A stretch of DNA of 64,000 nt from Flavobacterium anseongense (GTDB taxonomy: Bacteria > Bacteroidota > Bacteroidia > Flavobacteriales > Flavobacteriaceae). Made by a program: the position numbers and the translations under genes. Below are positions 6,996-15,428 of this stretch, one piece after another (the stretch's first letter is position 1; every line of letters begins with the position of its first letter). The notes below the pieces were generated by a model that made no database searches, was not told the origin of the DNA, and was given only the letters and a program-made list of their open reading frames with translations. The stretch spans positions 62,001 to 126,000 of the forward strand of contig NZ_JAKIHN010000006.1 of the NCBI RefSeq assembly GCF_021608185.1. The letters run 5' to 3'.

Positions 6996-9191
6996 ATGAA
7001 TTTAAACGAAATTGACATTCACAAAGAATTAAAAAAATATTTTGGTTTCAACCAATTTAAAGGATTGCAGGAACAGGTTATAAAAAGTATTATTGCTCAA
7101 AATAATACTTTTGTTATAATGCCTACAGGTGGCGGAAAATCATTGTGTTATCAGTTGCCTGCTTTGATTCAGGATGGAACTGCAATAGTGGTTTCACCTC
7201 TTATCGCTTTAATGAAAAACCAAGTGGATGCCATTCGAAGTTTGTCTTCGGAAAATGGTATTGCTCATGTCTTAAATTCCTCTCTTACCAAAACAGAAAT
7301 TAATCAGGTTAAAAAAGATATTACCTCGGGAGTTACCAAATTATTATATGTAGCACCTGAATCATTAACCAAAGAAGAATATGTTGATTTTCTTCAAAGT
7401 GTGAAAATCTCATTTGTAGCCATAGATGAAGCGCATTGCATTTCAGAATGGGGACACGATTTCAGACCTGAATACCGAAACTTAAAAGCCATCATCAAAC
7501 TTATTGGTGATGTTCCGGTTATTGGTTTAACTGCAACGGCTACGCCAAAAGTTCAGGAAGATATTCTTAAGAATTTGGATATGGCGGATGCCAAAACATT
7601 CAAGGCATCTTTTAACCGTCCGAATTTGTTCTATGAAGTTCGCACAAAAACCAAAAATATCGATGCGGACATCATTCGTTTCATCAAACAAAATAAAGGA
7701 AAATCCGGAATCATATATTGTTTAAGCCGAAAGAAGGTTGAAGAAATTGCCGAAGTCTTGCAAGTTAACGGAATTTCAGCCGTGCCATATCACGCAGGTT
7801 TAGATGCTAAAACAAGAGCCAAACATCAGGACATGTTTCTTATGGAAGATGTTGATGTTGTAGTTGCCACAATTGCATTCGGAATGGGAATTGATAAGCC
7901 CGATGTTCGTTTTGTAATCCATCATGATATCCCAAAATCACTCGAAAGTTATTATCAGGAAACTGGTCGTGGCGGAAGAGATGGAGGAGAAGGCCATTGC
8001 CTGGCTTACTATTCTTATAAAGATGTTGAAAAGTTAGAAAAATTCATGTCGGGTAAACCGGTAGCTGAACAGGAAATTGGTTTCGCATTGCTGCAGGAAG
8101 TTGTTGCTTATGCCGAAACTTCGATGTCGAGACGTAAATTCTTATTGCATTATTTCGGAGAAGAATTTGACAGCGAAACCGGAGAAGGTGCCGATATGGA
8201 TGACAATGTCCGCAATCCAAAAACAAAAATTGAAGCAAAAGATCAGGTCAAATTGCTTTTAGAAATAGTTAGAGATACTAAGCATTTGTATAAATCTAAG
8301 GAAATTTGTTTTACGCTTATCGGAAGAGTTAACGCTATGATTAAGGCTTACAGAACCGATTCACAACCTTTTTTTGGTAAAGGAAATAAATTTGAAGAAC
8401 GCTATTGGATGGCCTTGATTCGACAGGTTTTGGTTGCAGGTCTTTTGACTAAAGATATTGAAACTTACGGTATTTTAAAAGTATCAGACAAAGGGCATGA
8501 GTTTATCAAAAATCCAACATCATTTATGATGTCGGAAGATCACGAATACAACGAAGCAGAAGATGATGCCATAGTAACAGCATCAAAAGCTGGTGGCACT
8601 GCCGATGAAGCTTTGATGTCGATGTTACGGGAGTTGCGTAAAAAAGTAGCTAAGAAATTAGGTGTTCCGCCTTTCGTAGTTTTTCAGGATCCATCGTTAG
8701 AAGATATGGCTTTGAAGTATCCAATTACTATTGATGAGTTGACCAATACTCACGGAGTTGGTGAAGGGAAAGCCAAAAAATACGGAAAAGAGTTTGTCGA
8801 TTTGATTGCACGATATGTTGAAGATAATGACATTATTCGCCCTGATGATTTGGTTGTAAAATCTACCGGAGCGAATTCGGCAAACAAACTATACATCATT
8901 CAAAACATAGACCGAAAATTATCCCTAGAAGATATCGCCAAAGCCAAAGGATTTACGATGGATAATTTGTTAAAAGAAATGGAGCAGATTGTCTATTCCG
9001 GAACTAAATTAAACATCAGTTATTGGGTAAATGAAATCCTTGACGAAGACCAACAGGAAGAAATTCACGACTATTTTATGGAATCAGAATCCGATAAAAT
9101 AGAAGATGCTTTAAAGGAATTTGATGGCGATTACGATATCGAAGAATTGCGTCTGATGCGAATAAAATTCATAAGCGAAGTAGCGAATTAA
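6996..9191 (+). CDS. recQ: ATP-dependent DNA helicase RecQ
   Basis: 731-residue 3'-5' helicase of recombination repair. Motifs: GGGKSLCYQLPA (Walker A), IDEAHCISEWGHDFRPEY (DEAH plus aromatic-rich loop), TATATP, YHAGLD and the arginine-finger region ETGRGGRDG. A winged-helix RQC region, an HRDC domain (about 560-620) and a C-terminal helix-turn-helix extension follow, which explains the length above the roughly 610 residues of the E. coli protein. The zinc-binding cysteines expected near 380-403 are missing: Ser378 stands before RR, and DSETGEGADMDD occupies the place of the CxxCxxC segment. An AGGAGAG lies three bases before the ATG, an unusually clear ribosome binding site for this phylum. 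Confidence 0.95.
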   Translation: MNLNEIDIHKELKKYFGFNQFKGLQEQVIKSIIAQNNTFVIMPTGGGKSLCYQLPALIQDGTAIVVSPLIALMKNQVDAIRSLSSENGIAHVLNSSLTKTEINQVKKDITSGVTKLLYVAPESLTKEEYVDFLQSVKISFVAIDEAHCISEWGHDFRPEYRNLKAIIKLIGDVPVIGLTATATPKVQEDILKNLDMADAKTFKASFNRPNLFYEVRTKTKNIDADIIRFIKQNKGKSGIIYCLSRKKVEEIAEVLQVNGISAVPYHAGLDAKTRAKHQDMFLMEDVDVVVATIAFGMGIDKPDVRFVIHHDIPKSLESYYQETGRGGRDGGEGHCLAYYSYKDVEKLEKFMSGKPVAEQEIGFALLQEVVAYAETSMSRRKFLLHYFGEEFDSETGEGADMDDNVRNPKTKIEAKDQVKLLLEIVRDTKHLYKSKEICFTLIGRVNAMIKAYRTDSQPFFGKGNKFEERYWMALIRQVLVAGLLTKDIETYGILKVSDKGHEFIKNPTSFMMSEDHEYNEAEDDAIVTASKAGGTADEALMSMLRELRKKVAKKLGVPPFVVFQDPSLEDMALKYPITIDELTNTHGVGEGKAKKYGKEFVDLIARYVEDNDIIRPDDLVVKSTGANSANKLYIIQNIDRKLSLEDIAKAKGFTMDNLLKEMEQIVYSGTKLNISYWVNEILDEDQQEEIHDYFMESESDKIEDALKEFDGDYDIEELRLMRIKFISEVAN

Positions 9192-9196
9192 AAAAA

Positions 9197-9264
9197 AGTG
9201 TTCAGTGTTCAGTTTTTAGTGTTCAGTTATTGAACTGCCAACTGAACACTGATTACTGAACACT
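9197..9264. repeat. Inverted array of AGTGTTCAG words between recQ and a convergent gene
   Basis: Three copies of (A)GTGTTCAG(T) on the plus strand face two copies of the complement ACTGAACACT across a short spacer, so the transcript can fold into a long imperfect hairpin. It lies 5 bp after the recQ stop, and the stop codon of the convergent gene (9253-9255) and its last codons are inside the right half. It may terminate both transcripts but lacks a T tract. Confidence 0.65.
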
Positions 9265-9495
9265 ATAAATTTCTCCACGATGCGGTTTTAAAGCATCTCT
9301 AACTGAAATCATATTTTCATCTGTTACGACCATAAAGGCAATGGCATGCAACTCGTTTTTGATTTCAAAACCAGTAATGTTTATCGGAAATTTTTCAATG
9401 GCGATGTATTCTTTTAAATGAATTTCGTGATGCTCCGCAGTTTTGGCTGAGGCTTCTCCACGAAAATCCCAAATTAGTTTTATTTGTCTCGACAT
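9253..9495 (-). CDS. Conserved small hypothetical protein
   Basis: 80 residues (MSRQIKLIWDFRGEASAKTA...) with no signal peptide or membrane segment, predicted alpha/beta. His-rich start of the second segment (AEHHEIHLKEY). I do not recognise a family. The coding look (clean ATG, codon use like its neighbours) and a position convergent to recQ support a real gene. Its last three residues (SVQ) are encoded by the inverted repeat at 9197-9264. Confidence 0.6.
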   Translation of the reverse strand: MSRQIKLIWDFRGEASAKTAEHHEIHLKEYIAIEKFPINITGFEIKNELHAIAFMVVTDENMISVRDALKPHRGEIYSVQ

Positions 9496-9572
9496 CTCGT
9501 TAAAATTATAAAAATCAGTAGTTTAATTCGTAAAAAATAATACTTTTGTTTTGTCAAACTAAACAAAAACTT

Positions 9573-11102
9573 ATGAAACAAAAGTACATTCTTTTTATGT
9601 TGTTTTCCTTATTTGTTTTTAAAGGAAATGCCCAAAGCAATTACGCTGTAAATTCAATTCCGTTTCAACCTTTTTCTGGAACATTGTCGTCATTAACTAC
9701 GGCTGATGATATTTATTCACCTGTAATTACTATGCCGTTTAGTTTTGATTTTTATGGAGTTACTTACAATCAAATAATTGTTAGTACTAACGGATATATA
9801 GATTTTAGGACAAATTTGGCAGGTCAATATTCACCGTGGACTATTACCTATCAAATTCCATGGACTAATTTTCCAGCTAAAAGTTCAATTTTCGGATGCT
9901 ATGAAGATTTAAATAATAATGCCGCTTTGGGAGGTCTTGGTACTATAACTTGCGGAAGTTATGGTACAGCACCTTACAGAAAATTTGTAGTTTATTTTTA
10001 TAATCAACCTCATTTCCAGTGTAATAGTACTATACCTTTAACATCTTTTCAAATGATTTTAAGTGAAACTACTAACATTATAGATGTTCAGATAATCAAT
10101 AGAACACCTTGCATGGCATGGCGTTCAGGAGAGGGAGTGATTGGTATAATTAATAGCGATGGAACTCAAGGAATTACCCCGCCAGGAAGAAATACCGGAA
10201 ATTGGTCAGCTTCAAATGAAGCTTGGCGTTTCTATCGTCCTGGTTATTATCCGAGTTATTCTTTTGTGCGTTGTGATGATGATTCAGATTCATTTGTAAC
10301 TTTTGATTTAACTGTAGCCGCAAATGATTTGTCGCCGGCAAATCCATCGGCAATTACTTTTTTCGAAGATAATGCATTGACAATTCCGGTTGCAAATCCA
10401 ACAGCCTACATAAATACTTCAAACCCAAGAACTATTTATGCCAGCGGAAACGGAGCTATAAGACCTGTTGTACTTAATGTTATCGATTGTAGTGTTGATA
10501 CTGATAGCGATAGTGTGCCGTCGGCAACCGAAGATGTAAATAACGACACTAATTTAGCCAACGACGATACGGATTTAGACGGAATACCAAATTATTTAGA
10601 CAATGATGACGATGGTGATTTGGTGTTAACCAGTGTTGAATATGTTTTTGCCAGAGATCCACGTCAGGTAAATGTTATTTTAGATACTGATTTAGACGGA
10701 ATCCCAAATTATTTGGATAGTGATGATGATGGAGATGGTTTGTTAACTTGGAGAGAAGACTACAATAACGACGGAAATCCGGCTAACGATGACACTAACA
10801 GCAGTGGCACGCCTGATTATCTTGAATCTTCTGTGGCTTTAGGCTTAACTCCTGTTAGTATGGATAATAACAGTATAAAAGTATTTCCAAATCCGGCAAC
10901 TAATGTGTTGAATATTCAAAATAATAATGATGACACTAATGCTTCTATTGAAATTTATTCTATCAGCGGAGCCAAAGTAAAAGCATTAAAAGCAACACAA
11001 TCATTGACGACAATCTCGGTTTCTGATTTGCAAAGTGGTGTTTATTTTGTCAAAGTAACAATGAACAACCAGGTTGGTAATTATAAATTCATTAAAAACT
11101 AA
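9573..11102 (+). CDS. T9SS-secreted protein with thrombospondin type-3-like calcium repeats
   Basis: 509 residues from the ATG at 9573 (MKQKYILFMLFSLFVF, cleavage after GNAQS). The first 240 residues are a beta-rich domain of the kind found in gliding and adhesion proteins. About 310-425 hold Asp-rich type-3-like motifs (DTDLDGIPNYLDNDDDGD occurs twice with variation), expected to bind calcium. The last about 75 residues start VFPNPATNVLNIQ and end GVYFVKVTMNN plus a short basic tail, the type A C-terminal sorting domain of the type IX secretion system. It is thus predicted to reach the cell surface or medium. The -7 box TACTTTTG is at 9541-9548. The target or ligand is unknown. Confidence 0.82.
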   Translation: MKQKYILFMLFSLFVFKGNAQSNYAVNSIPFQPFSGTLSSLTTADDIYSPVITMPFSFDFYGVTYNQIIVSTNGYIDFRTNLAGQYSPWTITYQIPWTNFPAKSSIFGCYEDLNNNAALGGLGTITCGSYGTAPYRKFVVYFYNQPHFQCNSTIPLTSFQMILSETTNIIDVQIINRTPCMAWRSGEGVIGIINSDGTQGITPPGRNTGNWSASNEAWRFYRPGYYPSYSFVRCDDDSDSFVTFDLTVAANDLSPANPSAITFFEDNALTIPVANPTAYINTSNPRTIYASGNGAIRPVVLNVIDCSVDTDSDSVPSATEDVNNDTNLANDDTDLDGIPNYLDNDDDGDLVLTSVEYVFARDPRQVNVILDTDLDGIPNYLDSDDDGDGLLTWREDYNNDGNPANDDTNSSGTPDYLESSVALGLTPVSMDNNSIKVFPNPATNVLNIQNNNDDTNASIEIYSISGAKVKALKATQSLTTISVSDLQSGVYFVKVTMNNQVGNYKFIKN

Positions 11103-11137
11103 TCCAAACTGCCAGTAGCAGTCCGCCTCTTATTATC

Positions 11138-11166
11138 AAAGGTTTAGTGAAAGCTAAGCCTTTTTT
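11138..11166 (+). terminator. Intrinsic terminator after the T9SS protein gene
   Basis: Stem AAAGGTTTAG with CTAAGCCTTT (one G-U pair), 6-nt loop, followed by a T run. Confidence 0.75.
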
Positions 11167-11167
11167 A

Positions 11168-11197
11168 TTTGTACTAACTTTCATTTGATTATTTTTG
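11168..11197 (+). promoter_or_regulatory. Promoter of the FAD-dependent dehydrogenase gene
   Basis: TTTG at 11168-11171, 18-bp spacer, TATTTTTG at 11190-11197; both elements match the flavobacterial consensus. The ATG is 17 bp downstream of the -7 box, so the leader would be very short. Confidence 0.6.
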
Positions 11198-11213
11198 CGA
11201 TAGAAATCAAACC

Positions 11214-12776
11214 ATGCCACAAGAATTACAGATCCAAGTTTCCCCCGAAATTGCAGCTAAAGAAAGTTTGCTCTATGAACATGTGGCGCAATTAGTTCAG
11301 GTTTCTGCTAAATTGGTTCAAAAAGTTGTAATTCTGAAGCGTTCTATAGACGCACGTCAAAAATCGATTAAAGTCAATCTTAAAGTTTCGGTTTATTTAA
11401 TAGATGAAAAATATACGGAACAAAAAATAGCGCTTCCCAATTATGAAAATGTTTCCAATAAACAGGAAGTAATTATAGTTGGTGCCGGTCCGGCCGGATT
11501 ATTTGCAGCCTTACAATTAATCGAATTAGGTTTAAAACCAATAGTTATAGAACGCGGAAAAGATGTTCGTGGTCGTCGTCGCGATTTGAAAGCCATCAAC
11601 GTTGACCATATTGTCAATGAAGATTCAAATTATTGTTTTGGCGAAGGCGGAGCCGGAACCTATTCTGATGGAAAATTATATACACGTTCCAAAAAGCGTG
11701 GTGATGTTGACAGAATTTTAAAGTTGTTAGTTGGTTTTGGTGCTACATCCGATATTTTAGTCGAAGCGCATCCTCATATTGGAACCAATAAATTACCACA
11801 AATCATTCAGGACATTCGTGAGAAAATTATCGAGTGTGGCGGAAAAGTTCTATTTGAAACCCGAGTGACTGATTTTGTTATAAAGAACAATGAAATGCAA
11901 GGTGTCGTTACGCAAAATGGCGATACGATTTCAGCGAATAAACTAATTTTAGCCACAGGACATTCGGCTCGTGATATTTTTGAATTACTAGACAGAAAAA
12001 AGATTTTTATCGAAGCCAAACCTTTTGCACTAGGCGTTCGTGCCGAACATCCACAGGAATTGATTGACAGCATTCAATACAGCTGTGATTTTCGTGGCGA
12101 CTATTTACCACCTGCACCATATTCAATCGTGAAGCAGGTTAATGGTCGCGGCATGTATTCGTTTTGTATGTGTCCGGGTGGCGTGATTGCACCTTGTGCT
12201 ACAAGTCCGGGCGAAGTCGTAACCAATGGTTGGTCTCCTTCAAAACGAGATCAGGCAACAGCCAATTCCGGAATTGTGGTCGAATTAAAACTGGAAGATT
12301 TTAAACCTTTCGCCAAATTCGGAGCATTGGCCGGAGTGGAATTCCAGAAAAGCATCGAGCAAAAAGCCTGGCATTTGGCTGGACAAACGCAAAGAGTTCC
12401 GGCACAGAGAATGGTTGATTTTGTACAAAATAAAGTATCGGCATCAATACCAAAAACATCTTATGTACCCGGAACGACTTCGGTTGAAATGGGAGAGGTT
12501 TTCCCGGGATTCTTGACCCAAATTATGCGGGAAGGTTTTATCGAATTTGGAAAAGCAATTCGTGGCTATATGACCAATGATGCGATTCTCCATGCACCGG
12601 AAAGCAGAACGTCTTCACCGGTTAGAATTCCGCGTGACAACGAAACCTTGGAACATCCACAAATCAAAGGTTTGTATCCTTGTGGAGAAGGCGCCGGATT
12701 TGCAGGTGGAATTATTTCCGCAGCTATTGATGGCGAAAAATGCGCCTTGAAAATAGCCGAAAGTATCTCAAAATAA
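11214..12776 (+). CDS. FAD-dependent dehydrogenase (COG2509-type), function unknown
   Basis: 520 residues. The dinucleotide-binding motif VGAGPAGLFAALQLIELG begins near residue 91, after an N-terminal domain of about 80 residues, followed by ERG and, near the end, YPCGEGAGFAGGIISAAIDG, a second FAD-contacting motif. The segment CFGEGGAGTYSDGKL and the arrangement are typical of the uncharacterised FAD-dependent dehydrogenases found in most bacteria. It is soluble and cytoplasmic with no obvious partner; the neighbours are unrelated. Electron donor and substrate cannot be read from the sequence. Confidence 0.85.
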   Translation: MPQELQIQVSPEIAAKESLLYEHVAQLVQVSAKLVQKVVILKRSIDARQKSIKVNLKVSVYLIDEKYTEQKIALPNYENVSNKQEVIIVGAGPAGLFAALQLIELGLKPIVIERGKDVRGRRRDLKAINVDHIVNEDSNYCFGEGGAGTYSDGKLYTRSKKRGDVDRILKLLVGFGATSDILVEAHPHIGTNKLPQIIQDIREKIIECGGKVLFETRVTDFVIKNNEMQGVVTQNGDTISANKLILATGHSARDIFELLDRKKIFIEAKPFALGVRAEHPQELIDSIQYSCDFRGDYLPPAPYSIVKQVNGRGMYSFCMCPGGVIAPCATSPGEVVTNGWSPSKRDQATANSGIVVELKLEDFKPFAKFGALAGVEFQKSIEQKAWHLAGQTQRVPAQRMVDFVQNKVSASIPKTSYVPGTTSVEMGEVFPGFLTQIMREGFIEFGKAIRGYMTNDAILHAPESRTSSPVRIPRDNETLEHPQIKGLYPCGEGAGFAGGIISAAIDGEKCALKIAESISK

Positions 12777-12858
12777 AGTAAATTTCATTTTTATTTTTAA
12801 AAAGTAGGGTGATGGCATTTTGTGTTGTCTAACCTTTAAACACTAAATTATAAATAAG

Positions 12859-13911
12859 ATGAAAAAAATTAAAATTTTACTTTTAGTACTGACTATTGCA
12901 ATGGTTGGTTTGTATTCTTGTACCGATAATGATCCGGTTGAAAATGAAATTGTAACTGCCAAAAGTATTTCGTTGAGAACCACATTAAACGAAATCAGAA
13001 AAGCCAATAACATCAGCGGAAAAAATGATTTAACCACACAGGATACAGCATTTTGCTTCGGATTTGTTTATCCAATTAACCTTTCCTATAGTGATGGAAC
13101 AGTAATTACCGTTTCTTCGTACGAAGGTTTAATTGAGGTTTTAACCAATGAGACTTCAGCATTATATATTGACGGAATCGAGTTTCCGTTCCAAGTGCAA
13201 CAGGAAGGAGCGATTATAACTATAAATAACGAAGACGAATTTTTTGCCCTAATTGATGATTGTACTTTCCATACTTTAAATGATTTTGTCTTTGATTTTA
13301 CCTGCTATTCTATTGTTTTCCCTATTTCGGTTGTGAATGATAATGGAGAAACTACTGTAGTAAATAGTCAAACGGAATTAGTAGATTTAGTTTTGCCAAC
13401 ACCAACAGGAAACTCTTATCAATTAGACATTGTATTTCCAATCTCTGTTGTTCAAAACGACCTAACCATTGTGATTAATAATTTATATGAATTCTTTGAT
13501 TTGAATAACGATTGTTCAAGCAGTTCATGTGTTTGTACTGCGGACTATAATCCGGTTTGTGTACAAACCTCTGCAGGAATAGTAGAATACTCAAATATGT
13601 GTCATGCAGAATGTGATGGTTTTACAGCTGCCGATTTAGTATCATGTGATCCTGTGACAACTATCAATTTCGGAACTGGTTTAGGTTCGTGTTTTAATGT
13701 AGCTTATCCTGTGCAAGTGCAGTATATGGGAGCTTTAGTAACAGTTAATTCTAATGATGAATTACGTCAATATTATTTTCCGGCAACATCGAGCATTCCT
13801 GCCCTTGTTTATCCTGTAACGGTAACTTTTAATAGTGCAACAGGTCCGGTAACAGTAGTTATGACCGGTAGTGCTCAGTTTGAAACGGCTATCGCTAATA
13901 ATTGTAATTAA
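12859..13911 (+). CDS. Lipoprotein with three internal repeats and a Kazal-like domain
   Basis: 350 residues. The type II signal peptide ends LYSC with Cys21. Three homologous segments, each beginning and ending with Cys, span residues 66-135, 149-219 and 278-349. Each consists of two half-repeats with the pattern [VA][YF]P[IV]xV...G...V.(S/N)...E[LF]. Between the second and third lies a compact Cys-rich domain (224-263) with spacing C-x-C-x7-C, Y-x3-C-x3-C, typical of Kazal-type protease inhibitors. It is predicted to be surface-exposed and beta-rich. The ECF sigma/FecR/TonB-receptor locus follows after a hairpin. Function unknown; protease inhibition is only an inference from the Kazal domain. 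Confidence 0.75.
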   Translation: MKKIKILLLVLTIAMVGLYSCTDNDPVENEIVTAKSISLRTTLNEIRKANNISGKNDLTTQDTAFCFGFVYPINLSYSDGTVITVSSYEGLIEVLTNETSALYIDGIEFPFQVQQEGAIITINNEDEFFALIDDCTFHTLNDFVFDFTCYSIVFPISVVNDNGETTVVNSQTELVDLVLPTPTGNSYQLDIVFPISVVQNDLTIVINNLYEFFDLNNDCSSSSCVCTADYNPVCVQTSAGIVEYSNMCHAECDGFTAADLVSCDPVTTINFGTGLGSCFNVAYPVQVQYMGALVTVNSNDELRQYYFPATSSIPALVYPVTVTFNSATGPVTVVMTGSAQFETAIANNCN

Positions 13912-13950
13912 TTGATTTTAAATAAAAATTGGGAAAAATCAATGTTACGA

Positions 13951-13974
13951 CACAACCTTAGTAATAAGGTTGTG
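13951..13974 (+). terminator. Hairpin after the Kazal-like lipoprotein gene
   Basis: Perfect 10-bp stem CACAACCTTA/TAAGGTTGTG with a GTAA loop, followed by a weak T-rich stretch (TTTGTAATTT). Probably a terminator separating the lipoprotein gene from the sigma-factor gene 15 bp further on. Confidence 0.6.
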
Positions 13975-13989
13975 TTTGTAATTTAAGCT

Positions 13990-14514
13990 ATGAAAGAAGA
14001 AAACCAAAATGTTAAGCTCTGTTCCGAAGCGGTTTTTCGCTCGGTTTTTGACACTAATTTTAAAGTGTTGCGTAACTTTTTGGTATATAAATTCAGAGGC
14101 GATATAGAAAGTGCCGAAGATGTAGCTCAAAATGCTTTTGTCAAACTTTGGGAAAATTGCGGAATTCTAAAACCTGAGCAAGCCAAAAGCTTTTTATACA
14201 CCACAGCCATCAGGCTTTCGCTGAATAAAATAAAGCACAATAAGGTAGTGAACAATTTTGAGTTGCAATTTAGTCCCAAATCATCGCACAAGGAATCACC
14301 TGAGTTTTTGATGGAAGAAACCGAATTAAAAATGCAACTGGAAAAAGCGATAAACGATTTGCCCGAAAAACAAAGAACCGTATTTTTAATGAACCGTTTT
14401 GACAATCAGTCTTATACTGAAATTGCAGCATCATTGGATTTATCGGTAAAAGCTGTTGAAAAACGCATGCATCAAGCATTATTGTCCTTGAGAAAAGTAG
14501 TAAAAAACGTTTGA
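13990..14514 (+). CDS. ECF-type RNA polymerase sigma factor (FecI-like)
   Basis: 174 residues. Region 2 (FRGDIESAEDVAQNAFVKLWE) and region 4 (LPEKQRTVFLMNRFDNQSY, then AVEKRMHQALLSLRKVV) are intact, with the short linker typical of ECF factors. Downstream, the anti-sigma FecR and a TonB-dependent receptor overlap in series, the classic cell-surface signalling trio in which outer-membrane ligand uptake releases the sigma factor. The likely target is the receptor operon itself. Confidence 0.92.
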   Translation: MKEENQNVKLCSEAVFRSVFDTNFKVLRNFLVYKFRGDIESAEDVAQNAFVKLWENCGILKPEQAKSFLYTTAIRLSLNKIKHNKVVNNFELQFSPKSSHKESPEFLMEETELKMQLEKAINDLPEKQRTVFLMNRFDNQSYTEIAASLDLSVKAVEKRMHQALLSLRKVVKNV

Positions 14515-14525
14515 AAAATTATACG

Positions 14526-15428
14526 ATGGAAGAGATGAACGAAACGTATTTATCCGATTGGTTAGCCAATAAAATAACAGACGAACAATTAAAAGAATTG
14601 GTTTCGGCAGAAGATTTTGAGGCATTTCAAAAGATAAAAAACACGCTAACCAATTTTGAAATCAGCAATCCTGATTTGGAACAAAACTTTAGCGCAGTCA
14701 AACAAAAGCTGGCTGATAAAAGTCAAGCTAAAACAAAAGTAATTACGCTTTGGCGATATGCTTCGATTGCGGCTTGTTTGCTGGTAATGTTTGGTTTGTA
14801 TCATTTTTTTATAGCGGAAAATACCATAACAACTGCTTTTGGTCAAACACAAATAATCACCTTAGCCGACCATTCCAAAGTATCTTTAAATGCCAAATCA
14901 ACACTGGTTTACGGCAACAATTACAGCTACAAACGAGCCTTGTGTCTCGATGGTGAAGCTTTTTTTGAAGTCGAAAAAGGAAGTTCGTTTACAGTAAAAA
15001 CTTCACTTGGTGATATTCGCGTTTTGGGAACCAAATTCAATGTCATAGCATTCAAAGATTTCTTTGAAGTAAAATGTTATGAAGGCAAAGTGGAAGTAAC
15101 ACAAAAAGGGAAATCAATCATTTTAGCACACGGAGAAAGCGTTCGCTATTACAATCATACGGTTGAAAATTGGGCAGATGATACAACCGAAAAACCTACC
15201 TGGATTTCGGGAGAAACGTCTTTTAAAAATGTACCGATGCGCTATGTAATTGACCAGTTTAAAAACCAATACAATGTTGAAATCGACTATCCGAAAACTA
15301 TTGAAAACATAAAATTCACAGGAACTTTTACTCATAAAGAATCAACTGTAGCGCTACAAACCATTTGCCTTCCGCTGCATTTAAAATTTGGCAAAGACCA
15401 AACCGGAAAAATTATCATTTCTAAATGA
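14526..15428 (+). CDS. FecR-family anti-sigma factor
   Basis: 300 residues from the ATG at 14526. A TTG at 14511, overlapping the sigma-factor stop by four bases, would add five residues. A cytoplasmic N-terminus of about 75 residues is followed by one membrane helix (SIAACLLVMFGLYHFF), the FecR domain (VYGNNYSYKRALCLDGEAFFEVEK region) and a C-terminal DUF4974-type domain (FKNVPMRYVIDQFKNQYNV). It would hold the ECF sigma factor at the inner membrane and receive the signal from the receptor. It overlaps the receptor gene by four bases. Confidence 0.93.
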   Translation: MEEMNETYLSDWLANKITDEQLKELVSAEDFEAFQKIKNTLTNFEISNPDLEQNFSAVKQKLADKSQAKTKVITLWRYASIAACLLVMFGLYHFFIAENTITTAFGQTQIITLADHSKVSLNAKSTLVYGNNYSYKRALCLDGEAFFEVEKGSSFTVKTSLGDIRVLGTKFNVIAFKDFFEVKCYEGKVEVTQKGKSIILAHGESVRYYNHTVENWADDTTEKPTWISGETSFKNVPMRYVIDQFKNQYNVEIDYPKTIENIKFTGTFTHKESTVALQTICLPLHLKFGKDQTGKIIISK

